Counted from the stretch's first letter, positions 27,025 through 36,369 are shown. The stretch: 64,000 nucleotides of DNA from Arthrobacter sp. C9C5 (GCF_013359735.1 NZ_JABFMX010000013.1:1-64000), one strand, 5' to 3'. Translations and numbers: made by a program. The notes: generated from the sequence alone by a model not told the origin.

Positions 27025-28691
27025 CAGTTACTCACTTCTTCGTCGGGGGTTTGTTCGGCGGGGGTGTGGTCGGGGGTGGCGGGGCCGGTGGTGCTGGAGT
27101 CCGCCCAGCGGAAGCGGATCCGGCCGCCGATCGGGACCTGCGCGGCGAGGTCCAGTTGCGAATCGACGACGACGGCGATCACGGGGTATCCGCCGGTGAT
27201 CGGGTGGTCGGCCAGGAAGAGCACGGGCAGGCCTTCGGGCGGGATCTGCAGCGCGCCCGCGACGGTCCCTTCGCTGGCCAGCTCCCCGTCCCGGGTGCGC
27301 TGCAGCGGCGTTCCGTCGAGCCGCATGCCCACCCGGTTGGACTGCGGCTTGACCTGCCACTCCTGGGCGGTGAGCGAATCCAGTGCATCGGCGTCAAACC
27401 AGTCAGCGCGGGGGCCGGGGACGACGTCGAGCACGGTCACCCCGGTGCCGGGGAACTCGGGCTGCAGTTCCGGGTGGCCGACGACGCCGGACTCGGAGTC
27501 GCCGCCGGAGGCCAGGAGTTGCCGCGCGGTCAGCGGCGCCGGGCCGATCCCGGACATCGTGTCGGTGGACCGGCTGCCGAGGACCGGCGCGGCATCCACG
27601 CCGCCACGGACCGCGAGGTAGCTGCGGAAGCCGCTCTCCGGGGCGCCGATGCTCAGCGTCTCGCCGTCGAGCAGGGCGAAGGGCGTGGCCATCGGCACGG
27701 TACGGCGGTCGGGCTCCGCGTCAGGGCGGCCCGGGGTGGTGATGGCCAGTTCCGACGGCGCCCCGGCGACGGCCAGGACCTGGTCCCCGACGGCCTGGAC
27801 CTTAAGTCCGCCCGCGACGGTCTCGATCGCCGCGGCCGACGGCGCGTTGCCGACCAGGCGGTTGGCGCGGCGCAGCGAGGCACGGTCCAGCGCTCCGGCG
27901 ACGGAAACACCCAGTCCGGAGTGGCCGTGGCGTCCGAGGTCCTGGATCAGGCTCTGCAGGCCGGGCGAGACGATCCGGAGCCCGGAAGTCACCTCCGGCG
28001 CGGCGGTTTCAGGCTGCGGTTCCGGGGCAAGCGCCACCGTCTCCCGGACCGCGCGGAACTGGATCCGGTGGCCCGGTGCGGCCAGGGCCGGCTGCTCGCG
28101 GTCCAGGTCCCACATCCGGGCGGAGGTGTGGCCGATCAGCTGCCAGCCGCCGGGTGAGCGGCGCGGGTAGACGGCCGAGTAGGTTCCGGCCAGCGCCACG
28201 GCACCTGCGGGCACGGCGGTGCGCGGGGAGCTGCGGCGGGGAACGTTGAGGGCTTCGTTCTCCCCGACAAGGTAGCCGAATCCCGGGGCGAAGCCGGCGA
28301 AGGCCACGGTCCACTGCTGGCGGCAATGGGCGGCGATCACGCCCTCGATCCCGAGGCCGGTCAGCTCCGCAACTTCGGCGAGGTCAGCGCCGTCGTACAC
28401 GGTATCGATGACCACGAGGCCGCCGTCGCGCTGCACCGGGGCGGTGAGGTCGAGCTGGAGCAGCTGCGCGGCGATCCGGCTGGCGGCGACGGGCGAGTCG
28501 GCCGTGACCATGACGGTTTCGGCGGCGGCGAGCACGTCCAGCTGCCCGGGCAACGGGCGCCCGAGGAGCAGTGCCTGCAGCGCCAGCACGCCTTCGGTGC
28601 CGGTGAGTTCTGCGAGCACCGCGCGGGTGCCCACCGCCCGCACCGCGTTCACTTTGTGGACGGACGCCTGCCGCGTTGCCATCGTTTCCAT
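27024..28691 (-). CDS. PxpB-PxpC (KipI-KipA) fusion, 5-oxoprolinase/urea-amidolyase family
   Basis: About 555 residues. Residues ~15-215 are KipI/PxpB (AHS1): [21 protein letters not shown] and [19 protein letters not shown]. Residues ~240-545 are KipA/PxpC (AHS2): [36 protein letters not shown], and [20 protein letters not shown]. In E. coli PxpB and PxpC with PxpA form an ATP-dependent 5-oxoprolinase; the same two domains are the carboxyltransferase of urea amidolyase. The ATG at 28691 has GGAGG 5 nt upstream; ATG 28706 is an alternative. Confidence 0.88.
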
Positions 28692-28733
28692 TGCTGCCTC
28701 CATCATTGCCGCCGCCTCCAGGGTCCGCGCCGC

Positions 28734-30095
28734 TTAGGCGCGGGCTTCCTGCAGCAGCCGCTCTTCCTCGCTGGTCTGCGGGTTCCGGCCGATCGCCAGG
28801 CCCACCACCGTCACCACGGCGGAGACCGCGAGGTAGCCGGCGATCAGGAACCAGTTGCCGGTGGCGGCGTAGAGCGCAGTGAAGATCAGCGGGGCGACGG
28901 CGCCGCCGATCACTCCGGCCAGGGTGTAGGCCAGCGAGCTGCCGGCGTAGCGCAACCGGGCCGGGAACTGCTCGGTGATGTAGGCGGCCTGCGGGCCGTA
29001 CATGAACGCGTGGAAGGCGAGGCCGATCACGACGCCGATGGTCAGCATCAGCACGGATTTGCCCTGGATCATCAGGAAGAACAGTGGGATGTAGACGGCC
29101 GTGCCGACGGCGGCGATGCCGTAGACGAGGCGGCGGTTGAAGCGGTCCGTCAGCGCGCCGGCGGCCGGGATCAGGGCGAGCTGGAAGGCCGAGCCGATCA
29201 GGATGGCGCCGAGGACGTTGCCGGTGGTCATGCCCAGCTGCTTGGTGGCGTAGAGGGCGACGAAGACCGTGAAGAGGGAGTAGAGCACGTCGGGGCAGAT
29301 GCGCGACAGGGCGGCTGCCAGCAGCGCGCGGGGTTCCTTGGTGAAGACCTCCTTGATGGGGGCCTTGGGGGCCTCGCCGTGGGCCTGGATGGCTTTGAAG
29401 ACGGGGGTTTCCTCGAGCTTGAGCCGGATCAGGAGGCCGAAGACCACCAGCAGGGCGGAGGCCAGGAAGGCCACGCGCCAGCCCCATGACAGGAACGCCT
29501 CGTTGCTGAGGGTTGCCGCGAGGAGGGCCAGCACACCGTTGGCCATCAGGTTGCCGGCCGGCGGGCCGATCTGAGCGGCCGAGGACCAGAAGCCGCGCTT
29601 GCGGGCGTCGCCGAATTCGCTGGAGAGCAGGACGGCTCCGCCCCATTCACCGCCGACGCCAATGCCCTGCGCCAGGCGCAGCAGCACCAGGATGGCCGGG
29701 GCCGCGACGCCGATCGCCGAGTAGTCGGGCAGGGCGCCGATGAGCACGGTGGCGACGCCGATGAGCATCAGTGTGACCACCAGGACGTGCTTGCGGCCGA
29801 TCTTGTCGCCGAGCCGGCCGAAGATGACGCCGCCGATCGGGCGGGCCAGGTAGCCGACGGCGAAGGTGGAGAAGGACAGCAACAGGCCGACCAGCTCATC
29901 CCCCACCGGGAAGAAGATCTTAGGGAAGATTAGCGCCGACGCCACGGAGTAGATCGCGAAGTCGTAGTACTCCAGCGAGGTGCCGGTGAGGCTAGCGATG
30001 TAGGCCTTGAGGGCGCCGGGGGGCAGGTTCCTTTTGCCGGTCCTTTTGCCGGCCCTCTTGCTGGCGGCCGGGGCGGCCTGGTGCGGTGCGGTCAT
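28734..30095 (-). CDS. MFS transporter, metabolite:H+ symporter (MHS) family
   Basis: 453 residues, 12 membrane helices. MHS marks are GTSLEYYDFAIYSVASAL in helix 1, RPIGGVIFGRLGDKIGRKHV, GIGVGGEWGGAVLL and WGWRVAFLASALL. A basic N-terminal tail (KRAGKRTGKR) precedes helix 1. Lying between pxpA and pxpBC, it probably imports the substrate of that pathway, such as 5-oxoproline or a related cyclic amide or acid; this is inference from context. The ATG follows GGAGGAAC. Confidence 0.88.
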   Translation of the reverse strand: MTAPHQAAPAASKRAGKRTGKRNLPPGALKAYIASLTGTSLEYYDFAIYSVASALIFPKIFFPVGDELVGLLLSFSTFAVGYLARPIGGVIFGRLGDKIGRKHVLVVTLMLIGVATVLIGALPDYSAIGVAAPAILVLLRLAQGIGVGGEWGGAVLLSSEFGDARKRGFWSSAAQIGPPAGNLMANGVLALLAATLSNEAFLSWGWRVAFLASALLVVFGLLIRLKLEETPVFKAIQAHGEAPKAPIKEVFTKEPRALLAAALSRICPDVLYSLFTVFVALYATKQLGMTTGNVLGAILIGSAFQLALIPAAGALTDRFNRRLVYGIAAVGTAVYIPLFFLMIQGKSVLMLTIGVVIGLAFHAFMYGPQAAYITEQFPARLRYAGSSLAYTLAGVIGGAVAPLIFTALYAATGNWFLIAGYLAVSAVVTVVGLAIGRNPQTSEEERLLQEARA

Positions 30096-30192
30096 GATGT
30101 TCCTCCAGATGCGGGTGCTGCCTGTGCTGGGTGGGTTGTTGAGGTTGCGCCGGGTCTAAAACGCAGCGCCGGTGAGGCTGTTAGGGGCGTTC

Positions 30193-30966
30193 CTAGATGA
30201 ATGAGGCGGTGCCGATTCCGGCAGCGCTGAGCGCCTCGCGGACGGCGGTCGCCATGGCTACGGCGCCCGGGGAGTCACCGTGGACGCAGATGCTTTCGGC
30301 CCGGATTTTCAAGATGGAGCCGTCGATGGTGCGGACGGCGGAGTCGGTGGCCATCCGGAGGACATGTTCGGTGACCTCGGCGTGGTCGTGCAGCACGGCT
30401 CCGGGGAGGGTGCGGGAAACGAGGGTGCCGTCGCGGTTGTAGGCGCGGTCAGCGAAGGCTTCGGTGACCGCGCGGAGTCCGGCCGCCTCGGCCAGGCGGA
30501 GCACTTCCGAGCCCGGCAGGCCCAGGATGGGCAGGTTCGGATCCACGGACTTCACCGCGTCGACGACGGCCCGCGCCTGCGCGGTGTGCGCGACGATCGC
30601 GTTGTACAGGCCGCCGTGCGGCTTGACGTAGGTGACCCGGCCGCCTTCCGCGGCGGCCAGGGCCTGCAGCGCACCGATCTGGTAGACGACGTCGTCCGCC
30701 AGTTCGTTGGGGTCGATGTCGAGGAAGCGGCGGCCGAAGCCGGCCAGGTCGCGGTAGCCGACGTGGGCGCCGATCATGACGCCGGCGGAGACCGCCTCGC
30801 GGCAGGTCCGGCGGATGACGCTGGGGTCTCCGGCGTGGAATCCGCAGGCTACGTTGGCGCTCGAAACGGAACGGAACATCGCGGTGTCGTCACCGAGGCT
30901 CCAGCGTCCGTAAGACTCGCCGACGTCGCTGTTCAGGTCGATGGTGTTTAGCCCGGTGTGTGCCAT
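30193..30966 (-). CDS. pxpA: 5-oxoprolinase subunit A (LamB/YcsF family)
   Basis: 257 residues, full length. Family motifs: [50 protein letters not shown] and [17 protein letters not shown]. PxpA is the metal-dependent hydrolase subunit of the prokaryotic 5-oxoprolinase, which opens 5-oxoproline to glutamate. It is first in a four-gene run (pxpA, MFS, pxpBC, biotin carboxylase). GAGGAT lies about 8 nt before the ATG. It is divergent from a GntR regulator with palindromic sites in the 108-bp gap. Confidence 0.92.
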   Translation of the reverse strand: MAHTGLNTIDLNSDVGESYGRWSLGDDTAMFRSVSSANVACGFHAGDPSVIRRTCREAVSAGVMIGAHVGYRDLAGFGRRFLDIDPNELADDVVYQIGALQALAAAEGGRVTYVKPHGGLYNAIVAHTAQARAVVDAVKSVDPNLPILGLPGSEVLRLAEAAGLRAVTEAFADRAYNRDGTLVSRTLPGAVLHDHAEVTEHVLRMATDSAVRTIDGSILKIRAESICVHGDSPGAVAMATAVREALSAAGIGTASFI

Positions 30967-31001
30967 GTGTGATCCTCGTCTCAGTGCTTGGCCCCCTACT
31001 A

Positions 31002-31060
31002 GGATGCACCATCCCGACAGATTGTTCAACAATCCGACGATTCTTTTTTGGGACAATCGT
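31002..31060. promoter_or_regulatory. Putative GntR operator cluster
   Basis: Three dyads lie in the pxpA-gntR gap. GGATG-CAC-CATCC is at 31002-31014. The perfect 15-bp palindrome GATTGTTCAACAATC is at 31020-31034. ACGATT-N12-AATCGT is at 31037-31060. The middle one is the best candidate for a GntR (FCD) dimer; the third overlaps the gntR promoter, which would give autoregulation. Confidence 0.6.
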
Positions 31061-31061
31061 G

Positions 31062-31067
31062 TAGATT
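31062..31067 (+). promoter_or_regulatory. -10 box of a leaderless gntR promoter
   Basis: TAGATT ends 7 nt before the ATG at 31075, so transcription would begin at or next to the A of the start codon. No ribosome site is present. Confidence 0.5.
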
Positions 31068-31074
31068 CGGCACT

Positions 31075-31761
31075 ATGACGACTTCCGACGCCGGCCCCCG
31101 CGCCCTGGCGGCCGCGGCGCGGCTGCGCATCGCCGTCCCCTCCGTGGCGGACCGGGTCGCGGCCGAACTCCGCCAGCAGCTGGCCGACGGAGTGCTGCTG
31201 CCGGGCACCCGGCTGACCGAGTCGACGATTGCCGAAGACCTCGGCGTCTCCCGCAACACCGTGCGCGAGGCTTTCGCCGAACTGGCCGCGGAGCGCCTGG
31301 TGGTCCGGCAGCCCAACCGCGGAGTGTTCGTGGCCAGCCTGGCTCCCGGCGACATCCACGATGTGTACACGGTGCGGCGCGCCGTCGAGGTCGCGGCCCT
31401 GCGCGGCGGGGGCACCCCGGAGCGGGTGGCCGCGGTCCGTGCCGCGGTCGAGGAAGGCAAGGCCGCTGCGGCCGCCGACGACGAGGAGGCCCTGGGCACC
31501 GCCAACCAGCACTTCCACCGGGCGATCGTGGCGCTGGTCGGCAGTCGCCGACTGGACACGATCATGTCGCAGGTCCTCGCCGAGATGCGGCTGTTCTTCC
31601 ACAAAGCCACCGTGGACGCGCACTTCTACCGCAGCTACCTGGACGATAACGAGCAGATTTGCGCCGCACTGGAAGCCGGCGAACCTGACCGCGCTGCGGA
31701 ACTCCTGCTGGCCTACCTCGACCGCTCGGAACAGAAGCAGAGCGCCGTCCACGGGGAGTAG
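31075..31761 (+). CDS. GntR family regulator (FadR/FCD subfamily)
   Basis: 228 residues. The N-terminal winged helix is clear: [40 protein letters not shown] and [13 protein letters not shown]. The C-terminal FCD helical domain (about 95-220) holds metal or ligand residues around [24 protein letters not shown] and [13 protein letters not shown]. Divergence from pxpA and the palindromes in the gap indicate that it controls the 5-oxoproline-type cluster and itself. The effector is not predictable. The ATG at 31075 fits the leaderless -10 box better than an upstream GTG at 31048. Confidence 0.9.
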   Translation: MTTSDAGPRALAAAARLRIAVPSVADRVAAELRQQLADGVLLPGTRLTESTIAEDLGVSRNTVREAFAELAAERLVVRQPNRGVFVASLAPGDIHDVYTVRRAVEVAALRGGGTPERVAAVRAAVEEGKAAAAADDEEALGTANQHFHRAIVALVGSRRLDTIMSQVLAEMRLFFHKATVDAHFYRSYLDDNEQICAALEAGEPDRAAELLLAYLDRSEQKQSAVHGE

Positions 31762-31783
31762 GCCGGTTCCGGGCTGGCGGGAC

Positions 31784-32305
31784 TCAGAGGCACTCGTCCA
31801 CGATTTTGCCGGTCACGCCTCCGATGATGGTGCCCAATCCTGCCCCGGCAGGTCCGCCGAGGATGCCGCCGATCGCGGCTCCCGCCCCGGCCAGTGTCTC
31901 CTGCCAGTTTCCGCCGGATTTTTTGTAGACGACGCCGGTGCTGCCACCGCCTTCCGAGTCGTCCACGGCCACGTAAGAGCCGGCCGAGGCTGAGGCGAAG
32001 GCCAGTGCCACCGGGCTGGCCCCCGGATCCAGGAGCAATTTGTCGTATGCCTTCCGGACCTCGTGGTAGGCCGCGGACGCCTCCTTCTTCCCGGAGCTGG
32101 CGGCAAATCCTTCCTCGCAGATACGGCCCAGTACCGGAACCTCCGCGTCGGTGATGAACCCCATCTCCTGGAGCCTGGCCAGGATGATCTTGCTTGCCTT
32201 CAGCCGGTCGCCCTTGGCCTCCCGCATGATGCGTGCGGACTCCCGTGAGACCGCGCTTTGCAGGTCTCCTGCACCGACCCCCAGCACCTGCTTTTTGTCC
32301 GACAT
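31784..32305 (-). CDS. Hypothetical protein with C-terminal glycine zipper
   Basis: 173 residues. The first 125 are soluble and mixed helical ([20 protein letters not shown], then [20 protein letters not shown]) with no fold I recognise. Residues about 145-170 are Gly-rich ([20 protein letters not shown]), the G-x3-G pattern of glycine-zipper membrane-inserting segments. There is no signal peptide, so how it would reach a membrane is unclear. The ATG at 32305 follows GGAGGTG; the longer frame from 32338 lacks a site. It converges on the GntR gene. Confidence 0.6.
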   Translation of the reverse strand: MSDKKQVLGVGAGDLQSAVSRESARIMREAKGDRLKASKIILARLQEMGFITDAEVPVLGRICEEGFAASSGKKEASAAYHEVRKAYDKLLLDPGASPVALAFASASAGSYVAVDDSEGGGSTGVVYKKSGGNWQETLAGAGAAIGGILGGPAGAGLGTIIGGVTGKIVDECL

Positions 32306-32435
32306 TGTGCCCACCTCCATGAACTGTCTGTCCTGCAAGTGCGCACAGATTACGCCCGTCCCGGGTGCACCGGAAGACCCTGCAGATTGCCGGGCGCGGC
32401 CCCGCCGGGCGCAGCATTCTTGCTAGGCTGGCGGG

Positions 32436-32771
32436 ATGAATCGACGCCTCGCCGCCCTGTCCGCCGCATCACTCATGATCGTGCTTTCCGGCTGCGGCCA
32501 GGTACAGCAGGCAGCGGAAAAAGCCGTCAACGACGGCGCGTCCCAGGTCGCCACCGCAGCCGGCAGCGAGATCAAGAGGCAGGCCTGTTCCCTCGTGGCG
32601 GACGGCCTGGTCAGCGTCCAGGACAAGAAGGCATTGGGCGGCCTGGTAGCCGGTGCCCAGAGCGCCGGGGTGCCGGCGGAGATCACCACTCCGCTGAAGC
32701 AGATCGCGGACTCCGGCGACAAGGTGCCGGCGGATTCGGTCAAGGCCCTGCAGGACGCCTGCGCCAAGTAG
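32436..32771 (+). CDS. Small putative lipoprotein
   Basis: 111 residues. MNRRLAALSAASLMIVLSGC is a short signal peptide with a lipobox (LSGC), so Cys20 should be lipidated and the protein anchored outside the membrane. The rest is Ala/Gln-rich and helical (AAEKAVNDGASQVATAAG, ADSVKALQDAC) with two further Cys. No family is recognised. TAGGCT sits exactly 6 nt before the ATG and there is no ribosome site, so the mRNA is probably leaderless. Confidence 0.7.
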   Translation: MNRRLAALSAASLMIVLSGCGQVQQAAEKAVNDGASQVATAAGSEIKRQACSLVADGLVSVQDKKALGGLVAGAQSAGVPAEITTPLKQIADSGDKVPADSVKALQDACAK

Positions 32772-32792
32772 CCCGCAGCATCTGGTCGGCGG

Positions 32793-33530
32793 CTAGCGCT
32801 TTCCCTTTTTCCGGGATCCCTTGCCGCGGCCCTTGTCCGGGTTCGGCGCGTACCGTTGCGCCACCTTGGGTTTCTTGACTGCGGGCCCGCGCCGGTCCGG
32901 CTTCGGCTCGCGCTTGGGCTTCTCCTGCTGGGCCGAGGGCTGCCGGGAGCTGGCCGCAGTGCGGCCGCGGACGATTCCGACGAACTCCTCGATCACCGCA
33001 TCCGTTGAATCGCTGGGCCACGCCAGGGCGATCTCGGTCGTTGGCGCGCCGGTAAGCTTCCGGGCCACCGTGTCCTTGACGTTGAAGTGCCGGGCCACGG
33101 ACATCGGCAGGATGGCCAGCCCGGCCCCGGTGGCCACCACCTGCAGCGCCTGTTCGGGTCCGCCCAAGGCCGCCACATCGAGGAACGTCTCGGCGGCCAG
33201 GTCCGCCAGCGCGACGTCTTCGAACACGGAGATTTCATGGCCCTTGGGCGCCACCACCACGGGTTGTTCCTCGTAGAGCGGGATGACGCTCAAGCCCTCG
33301 CGCTCCACCGGGAGGCGGACGAAGCTCAGGTCCGCCGAGCCGTCGCGCAGCACCGCGAGCTGGGCGCCGTCGTCGGACATGAAGGAGTGCAGCGGGACGT
33401 CGGGCATCCGCTCTTCCCAGCGTCGGATCCATTTTCCGGGGGTCACGCCGGCAACGTACGCGAACCGCAGTCCCCGGCTCTCGGGTACCGATTCGTCGTG
33501 GGGCTGGGCTGTTTCTTCTTCTGCGGGCAC
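32793..33530 (-). CDS. LysR substrate-binding domain protein lacking the HTH
   Basis: 245 residues. Residues about 20-195 resemble the periplasmic-binding-like effector domain of LysR regulators: LRFAYVAGVTPGKWIRRWEE, LRDGSADLSFVRLP, VVAPKGHEI and VVATGAGLAILPMSVAR. The N-terminal winged helix is absent, and no in-frame HTH lies upstream. The last 50 residues are an Arg/Lys-rich tail (KPKREPKPDRRGP, GRGKGSRKKGKR) that could bind nucleic acid. The GTG start is backed by TACTGT exactly 6 nt upstream. It is divergent from a DUF5997 gene. Confidence 0.8.
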   Translation of the reverse strand: MPAEEETAQPHDESVPESRGLRFAYVAGVTPGKWIRRWEERMPDVPLHSFMSDDGAQLAVLRDGSADLSFVRLPVEREGLSVIPLYEEQPVVVAPKGHEISVFEDVALADLAAETFLDVAALGGPEQALQVVATGAGLAILPMSVARHFNVKDTVARKLTGAPTTEIALAWPSDSTDAVIEEFVGIVRGRTAASSRQPSAQQEKPKREPKPDRRGPAVKKPKVAQRYAPNPDKGRGKGSRKKGKR

Positions 33531-33536
33531 AGGTTC

Positions 33537-33635
33537 ACAGTACCGTCAGTGCCGCAGGATGCTCCCGCCCCGGCGGCCGCTAGGTACTGCTTTGGTGCTG
33601 TTTTGGTGCCCTGCGGGCTGGTCGCCGGATACCCT
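33537..33635. promoter_or_regulatory. Divergent leaderless promoters
   Basis: TACTGT (33542-33537, minus strand) lies 6 nt before the GTG of the LysR-like gene. TACCCT (33630-33635, plus) lies 6 nt before the ATG of the DUF5997 gene. The 111-bp gap thus holds two back-to-back TANNNT -10 boxes and no ribosome sites. Confidence 0.5.
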
Positions 33636-33641
33636 TGAAGC

Positions 33642-34046
33642 ATGACCTCTGCAAACTCCCAGTCCATGAAGCCGGCCACCGTTGCCAAGAAGCTTGGCAT
33701 CTACCTGCCCGCGACACCCCAGGAGTTCCAGGATTCGGTTATCACTCGCGCTGATTTCGCCGAACTCCAGGCCAATCCGCCGGAGTGGCTCGCCGAACTG
33801 CGCCGCACCGGTCCGCACCCGCGCCCCGTCGTCGCCCAGAAACTCAACGTCTCCATCAGCGGCCTCGCCCGCGGCGGCGTCGAGGAGGCGCTGACGACGG
33901 CGGAAATCACCGCGCTGCTGCAGGCTCCCCCGGCCTGGCTGGTCGCCGAGCGCGCCACCCACGCCGCGGTCCGCGCCGAAGCCCAGCGCGTCAAGGACGA
34001 GGCTGCCAAGAAGGACGCCAAGAAGGCCCGCGCCAAGGCCGAGTAG
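33642..34046 (+). CDS. DUF5997 family protein
   Basis: 134 residues. The conserved core reads KPATVAKKLGIYLPATPQEF, LQANPPEWLAELRRTGPHPR, VVAQKLNVSISGLARGG and ITALLQAPPAWLVAER, followed by a Lys/Ala-rich helical tail. The segment around VVAQKLNVSISGLARG looks like a helix-turn-helix-like element, but the function is unknown. It is divergent from the HTH-less LysR-like gene; both have basic tails and may act as a pair. The promoter reads TACCCT then 6 nt to the ATG. Confidence 0.8.
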   Translation: MTSANSQSMKPATVAKKLGIYLPATPQEFQDSVITRADFAELQANPPEWLAELRRTGPHPRPVVAQKLNVSISGLARGGVEEALTTAEITALLQAPPAWLVAERATHAAVRAEAQRVKDEAAKKDAKKARAKAE

Positions 34047-34067
34047 CCTTCCGGCGGGGCCCGGCGC

Positions 34068-34445
34068 CTAGTCCTGGTGCAGCTGGACGTAGTTCCCGCA
34101 GCCGTCGTCGAGCACCACGCTCGTGCCGCCGGGGCCTTCCGAGGGTTCGGCCTGGAAGATCACGCCTTTGGCGGCGAGCCGCTCATACTCGGCTCGTACA
34201 TCCGGCACGCCGAAGACGATCGCCGGCAGCCCGGCGTCGTGGCAGGCGTTCATGTAGGCGGCACCGATGGGGTTGTCGCTGGGCTCCAGCAGTAGCCCGA
34301 CCGATCCGCCATCGCCCGGATCCTTGACGATGTACAGGTTGTGCTCGGGCAGCGCCATAAGCGTTTCGAAGCCCAGAATTCCGGTGTAGAACTCGTGGGC
34401 GGCCGCCGGGTCCTTGACGTGGATACTGCACATTTTCAGTCGCAT
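34068..34445 (-). CDS. VOC family (glyoxalase/bleomycin-resistance) protein
   Basis: 125 residues, a two-module vicinal-oxygen-chelate domain: MCSIHVKDPAAAHEFYTGIL, LGFETL, VGLLLEPSDN, then VFGVPDVRAEYERLAAKGV and VVLDDGCGNYVQLHQD. A His (SIHV) and a C-terminal acidic residue could bind metal, but the full triad cannot be confirmed. The role is unknown. TAGCCT lies 7 nt before the ATG with no ribosome site. It converges on the DUF5997 gene. Confidence 0.85.
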   Translation of the reverse strand: MRLKMCSIHVKDPAAAHEFYTGILGFETLMALPEHNLYIVKDPGDGGSVGLLLEPSDNPIGAAYMNACHDAGLPAIVFGVPDVRAEYERLAAKGVIFQAEPSEGPGGTSVVLDDGCGNYVQLHQD

Positions 34446-34568
34446 GGGCCCTAGGCTACCCGGGTGGGAACGGGGTGGGAACCGGCCATTGACGGCCTGC
34501 CCGGGATGGATTCCAATGGAAGCAGCGGAACTGCGCCCGCCCGGGACGGGTTCCGCAGGAGGTGCGCC

Positions 34569-35186
34569 ATGCCGTCACTATCAGACTCCGCTCCGCTGGG
34601 GGCCTGGCAGTTCGCGTCCCTTGCCCTCCTCGTCGCGGCTGCAGTGGCCGGCACGGTCTACCTCGTCCGAAAGCACCGGGCGTCCGACGGCGGCCTGCCG
34701 GACGCCGTGTTCTGGGACGGTTTCGCAGGGGTCGCGATCGTCGCCCCCGCTGTACTCCTGCCGTCGCTGGTTTCCCCGTGGACCGGGCTCATGCTCGCAG
34801 CCGTGGCCGTTACGACGGCGGCTGCCAGTTACCGCTGGACGCCGAGGCTGTTCCGCTGGCAGGAAGCAAGGCGTACCGCCCGGGGCGCCGCAGCCGCCGA
34901 TGCAGCCGCGGCCGACCGGCACCGCGCGGCCCTCGCACGGTGGCAGCGCTACGAATTGGATCCCGCATTCTGCATCGATTTCCCGGCCATGAGCGATCCG
35001 GCCCGGCCGGAAACCGCCGCAATGCTGAAGGCGATGAAGGCGGCCGAGCGGCTGCGCCACGGAGCCTGCCCGGACGGCCAGGCGCCCGGCGGCTACAGCA
35101 CCGCCGTCGACCGGCTGGAACAGGCACTGGCGGAGGCGGAGCGCGCCGCCGGCGCGCTGCAGGTTTCCGCTGAAGGGGCACGATGA
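34569..35186 (+). CDS. Hypothetical membrane protein
   Basis: 205 residues. Three hydrophobic segments lie in the first half (ASLALLVAAAVAGTVYLV, FAGVAIVAPAVLLPSLV, GLMLAAVAVTTAAASY), followed by an Ala/Arg-rich helical cytosolic half (TARGAAAADAAAADRHRAAL, AVDRLEQALAEAERA) that may form a coiled coil. No family is recognised. AGGAGGT lies 6 nt before the ATG at 34569. Its stop overlaps the next start (ATGA), so it is co-translated with the NADP-dependent reductase gene. Confidence 0.6.
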   Translation: MPSLSDSAPLGAWQFASLALLVAAAVAGTVYLVRKHRASDGGLPDAVFWDGFAGVAIVAPAVLLPSLVSPWTGLMLAAVAVTTAAASYRWTPRLFRWQEARRTARGAAAADAAAADRHRAALARWQRYELDPAFCIDFPAMSDPARPETAAMLKAMKAAERLRHGACPDGQAPGGYSTAVDRLEQALAEAERAAGALQVSAEGAR

Positions 35187-35821
35187 CTGACATCACGATT
35201 ATCGGCAGCGGCAACATGGCCCGGGCTATCGGCCTCAGGGCGGTCTCGGCGGGACGGTCCGTCCAGGTCCTGGATCGGAGTCCGGACAACGCCGCCAAAC
35301 TCGCGGCGGAGCTGGGTCCGACCACGACGTCCGGCGGCCTCGGCGATGTTCCCGAGGGCGACATCGTGGTCCTGGCCCTCCACTTCGAACCGGCCAAGGA
35401 AGTCGCAACCCACTACGGCGACACGCTCAGCGGTAAGACCGTGGTCGAGATCAGCAACCCGGTCAACGTGGAAACCGGCGATTCGCTGGTGGTCGAGCCG
35501 GGCACCTCGGCGGCGGAAGAGATCGCCCGGCTGCTGCCCGGAGCCAGGGTGGTGAAGGCCTTCAACACGACGTTCGCGGGCACCCTGGCGGAGGGCTCCG
35601 CGAAGGGCATGGCGCTGGACGTCTTTATTGCCTCCGACTCCGAGGCGGCCCGCAATGAGGTGGCGGCCTTCGTCGCCGCGGCCGGACTACGGCCCCTCCA
35701 GGTCGGGGCGCTACGACATGCCCGCGAACTGGAGGGGATGCAGTTGCTGGTGATCGGCCTGCAAATGAATCCGGCTTACGAGTCCTTCAATTGGGGGACG
35801 GCGCTCAAGATCATCGACTGA
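35183..35821 (+). CDS. NADPH-dependent F420 reductase-like protein
   Basis: 212 residues, a Rossmann protein of the F420_oxidored family. The dinucleotide motif is ITIIGSGNMARAIGLRAVSAG, with NADP-preferring VLDRSPDNA at the end of beta-2. VVLALHFEPAKEV, VVEISNPVN and VVKAFNTTFAGTL are characteristic of the family. Whether it uses F420 or another acceptor is not known. It overlaps the preceding membrane-protein gene by 4 bp (ATGA) and converges on the PNPOx-like gene. Confidence 0.85.
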   Translation: MTDITIIGSGNMARAIGLRAVSAGRSVQVLDRSPDNAAKLAAELGPTTTSGGLGDVPEGDIVVLALHFEPAKEVATHYGDTLSGKTVVEISNPVNVETGDSLVVEPGTSAAEEIARLLPGARVVKAFNTTFAGTLAEGSAKGMALDVFIASDSEAARNEVAAFVAAAGLRPLQVGALRHARELEGMQLLVIGLQMNPAYESFNWGTALKIID

Positions 35822-35857
35822 GATGATCGGCCAAGCAGCGCCGCCGGTCCGGCCGGC

Positions 35858-36340
35858 CTAGAGTTCGACCGTACCGCTCTCGCCGACGCTCATCCGGCTG
35901 TTGGTGACCTTCGACTTCACCCACTGCAGCACGGTCGCGGCCGTTCCGCCGGGGCTGGTCCAGTATTCGGCCGAATCGGAGTCCACGCGCAGCAGGACCA
36001 CCTCGGGCGTGTCCGGCCCGTCCGGGAACCACGCCTCGACGGCCTGGTTCCACCGGTCGCGGATGGCCTGCCGGTCCGTGACCACTTCCGCCGTACCGGC
36101 CACCGACACCCACTCGGTGCCCTTGCCGAAGGACACATTGACCGCGGGGTTGGCCTTGATGTGCGCCACCTGCGAGGTGCCCTCCGAGGTGAAGAACCAC
36201 ATGTCGCCGTCGTCTTGGACGTCCTGGACGGCCAGCGGGCGGCTGACGAGGGCGCCCTGCTCGTTACTAGTGGTGAACATCCCGATCCGCGAATCGTTAA
36301 TGATGTCCGTCACCTTGCTGATGTCCTGTGCGTCCGACAT
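35858..36340 (-). CDS. Pyridoxamine 5'-phosphate oxidase family, general stress 26-like
   Basis: 160 residues, split-barrel flavin-binding fold. Family marks are IGMFTTSNEQGALVSRPLAV, DMWFFTSEGTSQVAHIKANP, AVNVSFGKGTEWVSVAGTA and DRWNQAVEAWFPDGPDTPEV. This branch (COG3871) binds FMN/FAD or F420 and is a stress-linked protein rather than a true PNPOx. The ATG at 36340 has GAGG about 7 nt upstream. It is just downstream of a large hairpin that separates it from the permease gene. Confidence 0.88.
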   Translation of the reverse strand: MSDAQDISKVTDIINDSRIGMFTTSNEQGALVSRPLAVQDVQDDGDMWFFTSEGTSQVAHIKANPAVNVSFGKGTEWVSVAGTAEVVTDRQAIRDRWNQAVEAWFPDGPDTPEVVLLRVDSDSAEYWTSPGGTAATVLQWVKSKVTNSRMSVGESGTVEL

Positions 36341-36369
36341 GCGCTCACCTCGTCCTTGATCCAACGGAG

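Noticed and set aside
32793..33530. LysR-like gene as a pseudogene that lost its HTH
   Set aside because: It has its own well-placed TANNNT promoter and GTG start, an intact frame and a conserved-looking divergent partner, so it is more likely a real stand-alone protein.
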